Positions 40,966-48,997 of a DNA stretch of 64,000 bases are shown in pieces (the first letter of the stretch is position 1; each line of letters starts with the position of its first letter). The position numbers and the translations under genes are program-made. The notes under the pieces were generated by a model. The model worked only from the letters and a program-made list of their open reading frames with translations. It was not told the origin of the DNA and did not search any database. Source of the DNA: UBA7703 sp034926785 (GTDB lineage Bacteria > Bacillota > Clostridia > Christensenellales > CAG-138); the NCBI GenBank assembly GCA_034926785.1, contig JAYFQU010000001.1, positions 36,661 to 100,660 on the forward strand. Reading direction: 5' to 3'.

Positions 40966-40998
40966 AGAAAAACAGCCGGGCGTTGCCGCACTTGGCTG
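40966..40998 (-). terminator. Intrinsic terminator of the PadR/NapH-like operon
   Basis: Minus strand: CCAGCC...GGCTG with an inner GC-rich helix, followed by TTTTTC. It begins 17 bases after the stop of the NapH-like gene. Confidence 0.7.
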
Positions 40999-41014
40999 GT
41001 TCGGATAATCTTTT

Positions 41015-41737
41015 TTATCCCTTATTCCGATACGACAGCACCGCCTTGGGGCAGACGCTGACACACTCGCCGCAGAGAATACAATCGCAGCTCTTCACGC
41101 TGCCCGTCTTTACAGCGGCGTTCACGTCAATGCTCATCGGACATTTGCTGTTGCACTTTTTGCAGTCGATACACTGCTCCGCCTTGGCCCTGACGTGCAG
41201 CTGCGGCAGATGCAGCAGTCGGCCGGCCGCCATGCCCGCGCTGAGAAACGGGCTCATCCAACAGATGCTGTGGCATGCGCCGCGGCGGCCCAGGGCGAGA
41301 TCGAGCACGAAGAACGAGCCCAACACGAGATAATACAGGATGTACTTGACCGGTTCATCGACCGAGACATACCGCTCCGTCAGGCGCAGCGGATCGACGC
41401 CGTGGACACCGCCCGCGAGGATAAAGCCCGTCATAAGAACGCCAAACCAAACGGCAAAGATGCTGTATCTCACGACGCGCAGACGCTTTGCGTTGACGGG
41501 CTTCGGATTCAAGGTTTGACAAAGCTCCGCCAGCCCGCCCGCCGGGCAGACCCAGCCGCACCATCCCCGCCCGAAGAACAGGCCGGAGAGAAACAGCAGA
41601 AGAAACAGGATTGCGCTGCCGGAGAGCACCCCCGCGAACGCCCCGTCGATGGAGACATAGGGCGAGAGAAAATTCATCGTTACAGGGAAAAGAAACAGAG
41701 AAACATATAATAGGACTCTTCTTGTTTTTTGTCGCAT
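41015..41737 (-). CDS. NapH/CcoG-like membrane polyferredoxin
   Basis: A 240-residue membrane protein with four helices and two C-terminal 4Fe-4S motifs. Order: helix 1 (MRQKTRRVLLYVSLFLFPV), helix 2 followed by the CxxxCP motif GRGWCGWVCPAGGLAELC, helices 3-4 (one with a similar CHSICW motif), then CIDCKKCNSKCPM and CILCGECVSVCPKAV. NapH-type proteins pass electrons between the membrane and ferredoxins; no partner redox enzyme is next to it. It starts six bases after the PadR stop, so it is probably the regulated target of that PadR. Confidence 0.85.
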   Translation of the reverse strand: MRQKTRRVLLYVSLFLFPVTMNFLSPYVSIDGAFAGVLSGSAILFLLLFLSGLFFGRGWCGWVCPAGGLAELCQTLNPKPVNAKRLRVVRYSIFAVWFGVLMTGFILAGGVHGVDPLRLTERYVSVDEPVKYILYYLVLGSFFVLDLALGRRGACHSICWMSPFLSAGMAAGRLLHLPQLHVRAKAEQCIDCKKCNSKCPMSIDVNAAVKTGSVKSCDCILCGECVSVCPKAVLSYRNKG

Positions 41738-41743
41738 GGCTGA

Positions 41744-42349
41744 TCACTCCTGGTTGGCTTTGCCCTTCGGGGCAGTGTCTTGCGTTCGGTCGGATCCGCG
41801 CCGCCCGATGGACTGTTTCTGTTCAAAATACGTCTTTGTTTCGCGGCACCAGTCGAGATATGCCCGGTTCGCCTTTTGACCAAAATCGATGACGCGGAGG
41901 ATATCGCGGTGGTTCCCGTCCTCATCGGGAATTCGCTCCAGCTCCGCCTGAAAAAGGTTAAGCAGATGCAGCTGTTTCTCGTGACTCTCCGAAAAGGCAC
42001 CCAGGTGCATCAGCATCGCTTCCGGCGCGGCATAGCCGGAAAAGTAGGTCTTGAGCAAGATCTCCAGCCGCAGGGATTCCTTTTCCACCGGCTGCCCCAG
42101 CCAGTCTACCAAAGCCTGCCTGCCTGCCGGGGTAATCCGGTATCGTTTCGCCACGCGCGCACACGCACCCTCCTGTGGCAGTTCTTCGCAATACCCCTGC
42201 GAGGCCAGCGATTTCAGCGCGGGAAAAATCTGTCCGAAGCTCTCGCTCCAGAAAAACTGAAACCGGATATCGACGATCTTCTTGATCTGATATCCGCTCA
42301 GCGGCCGCTCCGCCAGCAGGCCCAGGATCACATAGTCCGTTTGTCGCAT
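41744..42349 (-). CDS. PadR-family transcriptional regulator
   Basis: A 201-residue PadR regulator: winged helix start DYVILGLLAERPLSGYQIKKIV, wing FPALKSLASQGYCEELPQEG and a long C-terminal dimerisation helix region (residues about 90-180; subfamily 2, Vir/AphA-like PadR). It heads a two-gene operon with the NapH-like protein. A TATATCT-TTT-AGATATA dyad overlaps its probable promoter, which fits the PadR habit of repressing its own operon. Ligand unknown. Confidence 0.9.
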   Translation of the reverse strand: MRQTDYVILGLLAERPLSGYQIKKIVDIRFQFFWSESFGQIFPALKSLASQGYCEELPQEGACARVAKRYRITPAGRQALVDWLGQPVEKESLRLEILLKTYFSGYAAPEAMLMHLGAFSESHEKQLHLLNLFQAELERIPDEDGNHRDILRVIDFGQKANRAYLDWCRETKTYFEQKQSIGRRGSDRTQDTAPKGKANQE

Positions 42350-42363
42350 AATTACACAGCCTT

Positions 42364-42380
42364 TATATCTTTTAGATATA
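42364..42380. promoter_or_regulatory. Palindromic operator in front of padR
   Basis: TATATCT-TTT-AGATATA is a perfect 17-bp dyad 15 bases before the padR start codon, likely an autoregulatory PadR site. Confidence 0.65.
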
Positions 42381-42443
42381 TATTAGTCACAGAGCAGCGC
42401 AATGTCAAGCGGGAATATATCTATTTGATCGATTCACCCTCTA

Positions 42444-42466
42444 TAAAAAAACCGCCCGAAGGCGGT
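42444..42466 (-). terminator. Intrinsic terminator of the CoADR-like gene
   Basis: Minus strand ACCGCC-TTCG-GGCGGT followed by seven T residues, 18 bases after the stop codon. The UUCG tetraloop makes this a very stable terminator. Confidence 0.9.
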
Positions 42467-42484
42467 AACAGAAACGATATCCGC

Positions 42485-43807
42485 TTACTTCGCCGCGTTG
42501 CAGGCGACGGCAACGGCATCCCAAACGCCGGAGAACGGCGGTGCGTAACCAAAATCCGCAAAGCCAAGCTCTTCCGTTGTCATTCCGCGGTCAATGGCGA
42601 TAGCAATTGGGTCGATGCGCAGCGCGGTATCCCGCTCCCCCATCATCTGCGCGCCGAGCAGCACGCGATCCCCCGCGCGATAACAGAGTTTGATTGCAAT
42701 TTCGCAGCCATTCGGAAAATAATGCGGGCGCGAATGCGCGCGGACAAACACGCTCTTTGCATCGATCCCCGCTTCTTTTGCCTCCCACTCCGTGATTCCG
42801 GTCTTTGCAAATTCCAGCCCCATGCAACGCAGCATCACCGTGCCAAGCGCGCGCGTATAGGATGCGGGCTTGCCGCAGACGCCATCCCCTGCGAGTCTTC
42901 CCAGCTTATTGGCATAGGTGCCGAGCGGCAGATAAACGGGTCGATTCAGCAGCTTGTGCCAAACGCTCGCGCAGTCGCCCGCGGCGAATACATCCGGCTC
43001 GCTGGTCTGCATCCGTTCGTCGGTGACGATTGCGCCGTTGGGCAGTTTATTTAGGCCTTCGGCAAACTGCGTGTTCGGGATGATCCCCGCGGAGAGGATC
43101 ACAACATCCGCCGCATATGGCACCCCGCCCGTCGAAACGCCGGATACGCACTCGTCGCCAACAAATGCGGTGACGCGTGCGTTTAGGTGTACCTCTGCGC
43201 CGTGCTTGACCAACTCATCCCGCGCAGAAAGCGCAAACTCCTCGTCAAATCCCGGCAGCAATTGGTTTGCGGCCTCGATAACGCATAGACTCTTCACCTT
43301 TTGCAGCAGGCAAGCCTCCGCCAACTCCAGCCCGATTGCCCCGCCGCCGACGATGACCACGTCCGCGTGTTTATGGCAGATAGCAGCGCGAATGTCCTCC
43401 GCATCCTGCGGAGTTTTAAGTGTAAAAATATTCTTTTTCTCCGCGCCGGGCACGGGCAGCATCCGCGGGGAAGCGCCGCTCGCGATCAGCAGGCGGTCGT
43501 AGCCCGCGAAGAACAGATTCCCTTCGCTGTCCCGCCCCTCTACGGTCTTTTTTGCAAAATCGACCTTCTCGGCCGTGTGGCCCAAGCGCATGACAATTCC
43601 GTTCTTCTCAAAATCGGTCACACTGCGAATCCGCACGAGATCCAGATTGTCGTTGAGCCCCGCGATGTAAAACGGCAGTCCGCAGGCGCCGTAGGACACC
43701 TCGAATGTCTTTTCGAGCACGATCACTTCGCAATCCGGTTCCCTGCGTTTCACGCGCGAGGCCGCGCTCATGCCCGCCGCGTTTGCGCCGATCACAACAA
43801 ATCTCAT
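42485..43807 (-). CDS. CoA-disulfide reductase / NADH oxidase-like flavoprotein
   Basis: A 440-residue FAD/NAD(P) disulfide reductase of the CoADR/Nox branch. FAD site MRFVVIGANAAGMSAASRVKR; single redox-active Cys in SYGACGLPFYIAG (about residue 43, the SxxxCxxPY form of CoA-disulfide reductases); NAD site VVIVGGGAIGLELAEA; second FAD motif PDVFAAGDCAS; C-terminal dimerisation domain ending ACNAAK. Substrates in this family are CoA disulfide, persulfides or O2, and sequence alone does not choose between them. Start ATG has CAGGAGGG upstream. It lies next to repeat copy C and hcp. Confidence 0.88.
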   Translation of the reverse strand: MRFVVIGANAAGMSAASRVKRREPDCEVIVLEKTFEVSYGACGLPFYIAGLNDNLDLVRIRSVTDFEKNGIVMRLGHTAEKVDFAKKTVEGRDSEGNLFFAGYDRLLIASGASPRMLPVPGAEKKNIFTLKTPQDAEDIRAAICHKHADVVIVGGGAIGLELAEACLLQKVKSLCVIEAANQLLPGFDEEFALSARDELVKHGAEVHLNARVTAFVGDECVSGVSTGGVPYAADVVILSAGIIPNTQFAEGLNKLPNGAIVTDERMQTSEPDVFAAGDCASVWHKLLNRPVYLPLGTYANKLGRLAGDGVCGKPASYTRALGTVMLRCMGLEFAKTGITEWEAKEAGIDAKSVFVRAHSRPHYFPNGCEIAIKLCYRAGDRVLLGAQMMGERDTALRIDPIAIAIDRGMTTEELGFADFGYAPPFSGVWDAVAVACNAAK

Positions 43808-43869
43808 TTGGGTGCCCTCCTGTCGCTTGCTACTGCTATTCTATCACAGTCTGCAATACCCGTGAAAAA

Positions 43870-44106
43870 GGCTCCGGCAAAACCGGAGCCTAGGATCGTC
43901 AAAAAAACCCGGGATTGTTAAGGGCCGTAGCCCTTAACCCATCGGTTCCGGCTGCGGTGGCTTTGCCGCCGTGACGGATCGCCCGAAATCGGGCGATTTC
44001 TTCGCAGCTCTTTGCCGTTCGGAGTCCGGAGGACGAGAGGCAAGAGCGGTTACCCCGTCAAAAAACTCGTTTTTTGACGGACTCAGGCTCCGGCAAAACC
44101 GGAGCC
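43870..44106. repeat. Structured repeat element, copy C, flanked by identical terminator hairpins
   Basis: The hairpin GGCTCCGG-CAAAA-CCGGAGCC (counted as 43870-43890) recurs identically at 44086-44106; with shared edge bases the duplication is 24 bp (AGGCTCC...GGAGCCTA). The core (43901-44080, about 180 bp) matches copies A and B. Stems: TTAAGGGC-CGTA-GCCCTTAA, CGCCCG-AAAT-CGGGCG, and terminal GTCAAAAAA/TTTTTTGAC. One A is lost in the GGCAAAGAGC arm. It lies downstream of hcp (stop at 44124), whose terminator the right hairpin probably is. Confidence 0.85.
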
Positions 44107-44123
44107 TAACACGCAATTGCCGC

Positions 44124-45746
44124 TTAGTTCAGGAACAGCGCAATATCGTCGTCCACGGAGCCGATGCTCGCGATGCCGAACGTATCCACCAACACCTTTG
44201 CCACATTGGGGGAAAGGAAGCCGGGCAGGGTTGGCCCGAGGTGGATATTCTTCACACCCAGCGAGAGGAGCGCGAGCAGCACGATGACCGCCTTCTGCTC
44301 ATACCAGGCGATGTTGAACGCCAGCGGAAGTTCGTTGACGGAGGCCAGCTGGAACGCCTCGGCGAGCTTCTGCGCAATCACGACGAGCGAATAGCTATCG
44401 TTGCACTGGCCGGCGTCCAGCACGCGCGGGATGCCGCCGATATCGCCAAGATTCAGCTTGTTATAGCGGTATTTTGCGCAGCCGGCGGTGAGGATAACGG
44501 TATCCTTCGGCAGTTTTTCCGCAAATTCGGTGTAATATTCGCGGCTCTTCATACGCCCGTCGCAGCCCGCCATGACAAAGAACTTTTTGATGGCGCCGCT
44601 CTTGACCGCGTCGACGACCTTATCCGCCAGCGCCAGCACCTGAGAATGCGCAAAGCCGTTGACGATTTCGCCGCGCTCGATCTCCTCCGGCGCGGGCAGG
44701 GTCTTTGCCAGCGCGATCACGGCGGAGAAATCCTTTTTGCCGTTGACGTCGGGAACGATATGCTTGCAGCCGGGGTATCCCGCCGCGCCGGTCGTGAAGA
44801 TGCGCGCACGGATCTCCTCGCTCTTGGGCGGCACGATGCAGTTGGTGGTAAAGAGAATCGGCCCGTGGAACGATTCAAACTCGGTCAGCTGTTTCCACCA
44901 GGCGTTGCCATAGTTGCCGACGAAGTTGTCATATTTCTTAAACGCGGGGTATGCGTGCGCGGGGAGCATTTCACCATGGGTGTAAACGTCCACGCCCGTG
45001 CCACGCGTCTGCTCCAGCAGTTGTTCAAGATCGACCAGATCATGGCCGGAGACGAGGATTGCGGGGTTGCCGCGCACGCCGATGTTGACCTTGGTGATTT
45101 CCGGCGTTCCATAGCGCGCGGTATTCGCCGCGTCCAGCATTGCCATCACCTTGACGCCGTAGCTTCCGGTCTTGAGCACCAGCGCGGTGAGCGCATCCAC
45201 CGAGAGCGAGTGATCCAGCGTGGCTGCAAGCGCCTCGTAGACAAACGCGGCAACGTCGCTGTCGCTGCTTCCGAGATTTCTGGCGTGCTCGGCATATGCC
45301 GCAAGCCCCTTGAGCCCGTATATCACGAGTTCGCGGAGGGAGCGCACATCCTCATTCTCGGTGGAGAGGACGCCGACCGTCGCCGCCTTTTCGAGCATCT
45401 GCGTCGTGCTGGACACGGTAAACGTCGCCGCGTCGTGATAGTTTCCCTTACAGGGGACGAGGCTGTCCCGCAACGCCAGCATCTTGATGATCTGCCGCTC
45501 GATGGCGTCCGCGTCAAAGTTCGCGTTCGTAATGGTCATAAAAAGGCTCTGGAGCATCTCGCCGTTGAGCGAATCCAGCTTGGAAACATCCAGCTTGTCC
45601 GTCACAACAATATTCGAAATTCCCTTGAGCGTATAGAGCAGCAGGTCCATACGCTTTGCGACATCTTCGGTCTTTCCGCAGACGCCGCGCACCGTGCAGC
45701 CCTTATTGCCCGCTGTCTCCTGGCACTGAAAACAAAACATACCCAT
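44124..45746 (-). CDS. hcp: Hybrid cluster protein (hydroxylamine reductase)
   Basis: A 540-residue Hcp. The N-terminal cluster ligands are in MFCFQCQETAGNKGCTVRGVCGK (C-x2-C-x11-C-x6-C pattern, as in class I/II proteins of anaerobes). Hybrid-cluster ligands appear later: NPAILVSGHDL (His), THGEMLPAHAYP (Glu), GPILFTTNCIVPP (Cys), AAGYPGCKHI (Cys), TAGCAKYRYN (Cys) and LDAGQCNDSYS (Cys). It reduces NO to N2O or hydroxylamine to ammonia and protects against nitrosative stress. No hcr reductase is adjacent. ATG at 45746 follows CAGGAGGAACACGT. Confidence 0.95.
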   Translation of the reverse strand: MGMFCFQCQETAGNKGCTVRGVCGKTEDVAKRMDLLLYTLKGISNIVVTDKLDVSKLDSLNGEMLQSLFMTITNANFDADAIERQIIKMLALRDSLVPCKGNYHDAATFTVSSTTQMLEKAATVGVLSTENEDVRSLRELVIYGLKGLAAYAEHARNLGSSDSDVAAFVYEALAATLDHSLSVDALTALVLKTGSYGVKVMAMLDAANTARYGTPEITKVNIGVRGNPAILVSGHDLVDLEQLLEQTRGTGVDVYTHGEMLPAHAYPAFKKYDNFVGNYGNAWWKQLTEFESFHGPILFTTNCIVPPKSEEIRARIFTTGAAGYPGCKHIVPDVNGKKDFSAVIALAKTLPAPEEIERGEIVNGFAHSQVLALADKVVDAVKSGAIKKFFVMAGCDGRMKSREYYTEFAEKLPKDTVILTAGCAKYRYNKLNLGDIGGIPRVLDAGQCNDSYSLVVIAQKLAEAFQLASVNELPLAFNIAWYEQKAVIVLLALLSLGVKNIHLGPTLPGFLSPNVAKVLVDTFGIASIGSVDDDIALFLN

Positions 45747-46083
45747 ACGTGTTCCTCCTGAGATTTCTTGCGTTTTTTTGTTCAGGGCAAGTATAGTGTT
45801 CCGGCTCCAACATTTCTGTTTGTTTTACAACGAAACCGCTGCTTTGTGATTTTCTTCCGCTGTTTCTTTTCTGGGGACGCGTGGTTTTCCTGTTTGAAAT
45901 GTCACAAATAAAACGGATTGCCTGTCGTTGATTCCGCCGCCTCCTTTTGTCGGATTCCACTGCCGTGCATAAACCGACAATTCACCAATGACATCATACT
46001 ATAATTAACCGTTATTTCAAGTGGATTCCGTGACTTCGCCTCCTTCTTTTGACCCCTCTCCCTCACTCGCAGGGGCGCGCATG
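45747..46083 (-). promoter_or_regulatory. hcp upstream region with weak promoter and candidate activator dyad
   Basis: A -10 box TATACT (45790-45795 on the minus strand) has a poor -35 (CAGAAA). The palindrome TTGT-N3-ACAA at 45820-45830 is centred about 41 bases upstream of the expected start, the usual place for a Crp/Fnr-type activator such as HcpR. A second imperfect dyad TTTGAAATGTCACAAA lies at 45893-45908 and a further promoter (TTGAAA 46015-46020, TATGAT 45993-45998) lies 250 bases upstream. No gene is seen in this 337-base stretch. Confidence 0.4.
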
Positions 46084-46112
46084 AAAAAAAGCGCTTTTTT
46101 TCGGAGCGCTTT
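46084..46112 (-). terminator. Intrinsic terminator of the LRR lipoprotein gene
   Basis: Minus strand AAAGCGCT...AGCGCTTT followed by T residues, 26 bases after the stop codon at 46138. Confidence 0.75.
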
Positions 46113-46137
46113 CACATTCGCTTTAACGGCCGGTTGG

Positions 46138-46944
46138 TTAGCCCGGCTGCCGGGTGGTTTCAAAGTCCCATTCTTCCAGATCGCTCCGCACCTCGGCGAG
46201 TGCGGAAACATTCGAAATCGGATTGCCGTCAATAAACAGGCGCGTTAGGTTTGTCAACCCTGCGATCGGGGAAACATCCGCAATCCGGTTGTCCTGCAGA
46301 TCCAGATAGGCGAGGTTCGTCAGGCCCTCGAGCGGGGAGATGTCGGAGATCTGGTTGCCGCGCAGCGTCAGCGCGGTCAGCTTGCTTAACCCCGCAACGG
46401 GCGAGAGATCGGTCAACCGGTTTCCGCCGAACAGGGTCAGGCTCTCCAGATTCGGCATGTTGGCAACAACCGAAAGATCATCGATCACGAGCCCGCCGAG
46501 CTGGAGCGACGTGAGTTTAGTCATCTCCGCCAGCGGGCTGATGTCGATGGGCGCGTCCGGGTCCTGTTCGTTCTGCACGGCAAAACCAAGGCCGAGATAG
46601 GTCAGGTTCGTGAAGTATTTCAGTGCGTCGAGGCTATGGATATATGGCTGATCCGGGTCAACGCCCTGCATCTGGAAGTCCAGAACCGTCACCCCCAGCG
46701 CATCCGCCGCCGTGATATCCCCGGTCGGCTGGTTCATCGTCTCGCGCACAAGCCCTTCGAGCACACGATCGTTGAAGTCGATCACCTCGCCTCTCGCCCC
46801 GGTTCCCTCCGCGCTCCGCGGCGCTTCGGTCACGACGGGCTCCACATCCGGCGAGGCATCCGGCATAACGGGCGCAGTCGCGGCGCAGGCCGAGACCCCA
46901 AGCATAAGAACAGCCGCCGTCAGGCAGCAGAACAAACGTTTCAT
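46138..46944 (-). CDS. Leucine-rich repeat lipoprotein
   Basis: A 268-residue lipoprotein. The signal peptide MKRLFCCLTAAVLMLGVSAC ends with a lipobox (VSA-C), giving a lipidated Cys at residue 20. After a Pro/Glu-rich linker the protein has about five 22-residue leucine-rich repeats (for example LTSLQLGGLVIDDLSVVANM, LTALTLRGNQISDISPLEGL, LAYLDLQDNRIADVSPIAGL) of the internalin/bacterial SDS22-like type. It is extracellular and membrane-anchored, with a role in binding a protein or glycan not indicated by sequence. Start 46944 follows GGAGGAAAACAATCG; upstream in-frame sequence is not signal-like. Confidence 0.88.
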   Translation of the reverse strand: MKRLFCCLTAAVLMLGVSACAATAPVMPDASPDVEPVVTEAPRSAEGTGARGEVIDFNDRVLEGLVRETMNQPTGDITAADALGVTVLDFQMQGVDPDQPYIHSLDALKYFTNLTYLGLGFAVQNEQDPDAPIDISPLAEMTKLTSLQLGGLVIDDLSVVANMPNLESLTLFGGNRLTDLSPVAGLSKLTALTLRGNQISDISPLEGLTNLAYLDLQDNRIADVSPIAGLTNLTRLFIDGNPISNVSALAEVRSDLEEWDFETTRQPG

Positions 46945-46989
46945 CGATTGTTTTCCTCCGATATTCACCACAATTGTGCGTATGCGGCA

Positions 46990-47018
46990 TTGCATTGCGC
47001 GCAGGCGTATTATATCAT
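46990..47018 (+). promoter_or_regulatory. Promoter of the small membrane protein gene
   Basis: TTGCAT (46990-46995), 17-base spacer, TATCAT (47013-47018) on the plus strand, placing transcription start near 47025, about 135 bases before the ATG at 47161. Confidence 0.6.
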
Positions 47019-47160
47019 GATGGCAGCGCAGGAGCGCCGCGCCGGGGCAAACGTCACAGGGAGTTCGCGATTGAAACAAAGATCTCCGGATTGCGCGCGC
47101 CCTGACAACGCGCCCTCGCTCATGGACCCAACCGCCGGTTTACGGGAGGTTTTTACGCCA

Positions 47161-47334
47161 ATGCCAGACGATTTCGGCTACTTCGGAAAGGGATTTTCCG
47201 GCTATTCGCAGTATATGCAGGCGTTCAAGCGCAACAACAGCGGCGGGGGCGCTCCCAGCGGCAGGGGCGCCGGCTGCCTAAGCACGCTGGCCTTGCTCGC
47301 GCTGGGCGCCGGGCTGCTTTTCCTAATTTTCTAA
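47161..47334 (+). CDS. Small hypothetical membrane-anchored protein
   Basis: A 57-residue protein: an N-terminal aromatic segment, MPDDFGYFGKGFSGYSQYMQ, a Gly/Ser-rich link and one C-terminal hydrophobic helix, LSTLALLALGAGLLFLIF. ATG at 47161 is chosen because GGGAGG lies 11 bases upstream; an in-frame ATG at 47121 would add 13 residues without a binding site. The gene has its own promoter and stands between the LRR lipoprotein and the cobalamin operon, on the opposite strand to both. I do not know a function. A tail-anchored protein with the basic face (KRNNSGG) inside is the likely topology. Confidence 0.6.
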   Translation: MPDDFGYFGKGFSGYSQYMQAFKRNNSGGGAPSGRGAGCLSTLALLALGAGLLFLIF

Positions 47335-47354
47335 TGCGAAACCATATGCCAATG

Positions 47355-47378
47355 AAAAAAGCCGCCGTCATGCAGCTT
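47355..47378 (-). terminator. Intrinsic terminator of the cobalamin operon
   Basis: Minus strand AAGCTGC-ATGACG-GCGGCTT (one G-T pair) followed by TTTTT, about 13 bases after the stop of the TIM-barrel gene. Confidence 0.7.
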
Positions 47379-47391
47379 TATTTCTGTTAGC

Positions 47392-48357
47392 CTATTGCTC
47401 CAGCGCCGCCCGCTGCTCCAGCAAAAACTGCCGGTGCTGGGCGGTGCTATCCGTGATGAACTCATAGGTCAGATAATCCGGCGCGATCCTATCCATCAAT
47501 TCACGAACGCCTTTGCAGGTGAAGGGACGGTGCCGATCAATCTGAAACGCATATGTAAGCATCTGCCATGCGCGCGCCTGATAGGTCGCCTCCAGCGTTG
47601 GCGGATGCAGGCGCATTTCCTTTGCCGTTTCGCCCGTGATGGACTGATGCAGATGCACACCCCGGATCCGCCGCGCGAGCGAACCGTGGCGATCCAACAT
47701 CGCGTGGAGATAGCAGAGCCCTTCTTCCTGTGTGCGAATCTCCTCGTTGGTGTGGAAGAGATGCCCCGTGTCCAGCATGATGCCGACAGACTCATACGGC
47801 ACGCCCTCCAGCAAGCGCCGCGTCATCTCCGGCTCGGTGAACGTCAGCCCCGGCTGCCAGAGGTTCTCGAGCAGCAGCAGCGGGCGATATCGCATGCCGG
47901 AGAGCACCTCGCCCAGCAGCGCGCAAGCCGCGTCGATCACCTCCGCGCTCGTGTGGCGAAAGCGTCCGCTCATCGCCTCCGCGATGCCGGCGTCGGAGAC
48001 ATGGAACACGACGTATTCCGCGCCGTACTGCTCCGCCCGCGAAAAATCCGCGCGAAATCGCTCAACCAGCGCGCGCTTGTCCGCGCCGCCGTAGACCCGC
48101 TCGCATTCCTCCAGCGAGCCAAACTCGCGGATGAGCGCTGGTTCGTCACCCAGATAAAAATCCAGCCAATAAGGAAAATAGATCATATGCTGGCCGATGA
48201 CGCGCTCCGCGGGCACAATCCCGCGAGGGTCGTCATCGCAGGCCAGCAGCTCCACACCGTCGAACCCAAGCTCGTCGATCAGCGCGGTGAGTTCCCCGCG
48301 CGAAGCAAACCGGTCGAGGTCATAGCCGCTGGTGGTGAGATGAAACAGCGTCTTCAC
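47392..48357 (-). CDS. TIM-barrel sugar phosphate isomerase/AP endonuclease-like protein in the B12 operon
   Basis: A 321-residue xylose isomerase-like TIM barrel (AP endonuclease family 2). Barrel strands with metal-ligand character are visible: DELGFDGVELLACDDD, EYVVFHVSDAG, YRPLLLLENLWQPG (Glu), VGIMLDTGHLFHTNEE (Asp-His) and RIRGVHLHQSIT (His). It therefore looks like a functional divalent-metal enzyme. It is the last gene of the B12 operon and overlaps cobC by four bases, so its role should be linked to cobamide or ribazole metabolism, yet no such enzyme belongs to the standard pathway. A sugar or ribosyl epimerase/isomerase is one possibility. Confidence 0.75.
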   Translation of the reverse strand: MKTLFHLTTSGYDLDRFASRGELTALIDELGFDGVELLACDDDPRGIVPAERVIGQHMIYFPYWLDFYLGDEPALIREFGSLEECERVYGGADKRALVERFRADFSRAEQYGAEYVVFHVSDAGIAEAMSGRFRHTSAEVIDAACALLGEVLSGMRYRPLLLLENLWQPGLTFTEPEMTRRLLEGVPYESVGIMLDTGHLFHTNEEIRTQEEGLCYLHAMLDRHGSLARRIRGVHLHQSITGETAKEMRLHPPTLEATYQARAWQMLTYAFQIDRHRPFTCKGVRELMDRIAPDYLTYEFITDSTAQHRQFLLEQRAALEQ

Positions 48358-48992
48358 GCGCCGAGCTCCCTGCCGACCATGTCGCTGCTCTCCCCCCGCT
48401 CGCCAAAGAGACGATAGGAGGCGAACCGCTGTTTCTCCTTCCAGAGGGTTTCATCCAACGCAACTTCATATCCGCCACAGTTGAGCACATACCACGTGTG
48501 GTATGCCGCGTCCGAGCCGGAAAACGCATTCATAACCGCCATGATCACGCCGCCGTGCACCGCGAAGCCCACGCGCGTCTCCCCGCGCGTGATCGCGTTC
48601 TGCACCGCGCCCGCAAAGGCCGCCGCCGCGCGCCTGGCAAAGCCGGGGATTCCCTCACCGTTGGGGCAGATGTCCACACAGCCGCCCGCAACCCACGCGC
48701 GGTAGTCCGCGTCGTGCTCCATCTCGTCGGCGGTGCGCCCCTCAAAGTCTCCAAAGTCCATCTCGCGCAGATCTGGAATCGTCACAATCTCCGCATTGGG
48801 AAAGCAGATTTTCGCGGTCTGCTGTGTGCGCTGAAGAGGGCTGGCGTATGCCAGCGAAACCTCGGGATAATGCCGCGCGGCCTCCGCCTCGGCGATTCCC
48901 TCCGCGCAGAGCGGCTCGTCGGTTCTGCCGTTATAACGACCATAGAGGTTTCCTTCGGTTTTTCCATGTCGCAGTAATACGATAGACAGCAT
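48354..48992 (-). CDS. cobC: Histidine phosphatase, probable alpha-ribazole phosphatase CobC
   Basis: A 212-residue phosphoglycerate mutase-like phosphatase. The phospho-acceptor motif LLRHGKTEGN is at residues 6-15, with the second Arg in YASPLQRTQQTA, Glu in LREMDFGDFEG and the C-terminal His in GFAVHGGVIMAV. In this operon the expected substrate is alpha-ribazole-5'-phosphate (or adenosylcobalamin 5'-phosphate). It overlaps the TIM-barrel gene by four bases and follows the short CobU-like gene by five. Confidence 0.85.
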   Translation of the reverse strand: MLSIVLLRHGKTEGNLYGRYNGRTDEPLCAEGIAEAEAARHYPEVSLAYASPLQRTQQTAKICFPNAEIVTIPDLREMDFGDFEGRTADEMEHDADYRAWVAGGCVDICPNGEGIPGFARRAAAAFAGAVQNAITRGETRVGFAVHGGVIMAVMNAFSGSDAAYHTWYVLNCGGYEVALDETLWKEKQRFASYRLFGERGESSDMVGRELGA

Positions 48993-48997
48993 AACTT

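Noticed and set aside
43971..45761. A 596-codon open frame on the plus strand opposite hcp
   Set aside because: It is antisense to a fully recognisable Hcp, has a composition typical of the complement of a GC-rich gene (many Arg/His/Ala) and no domain.
46636..47334. A 232-residue version of the small membrane protein
   Set aside because: The first part runs antisense through the LRR lipoprotein; promoter and binding site support only the short form.
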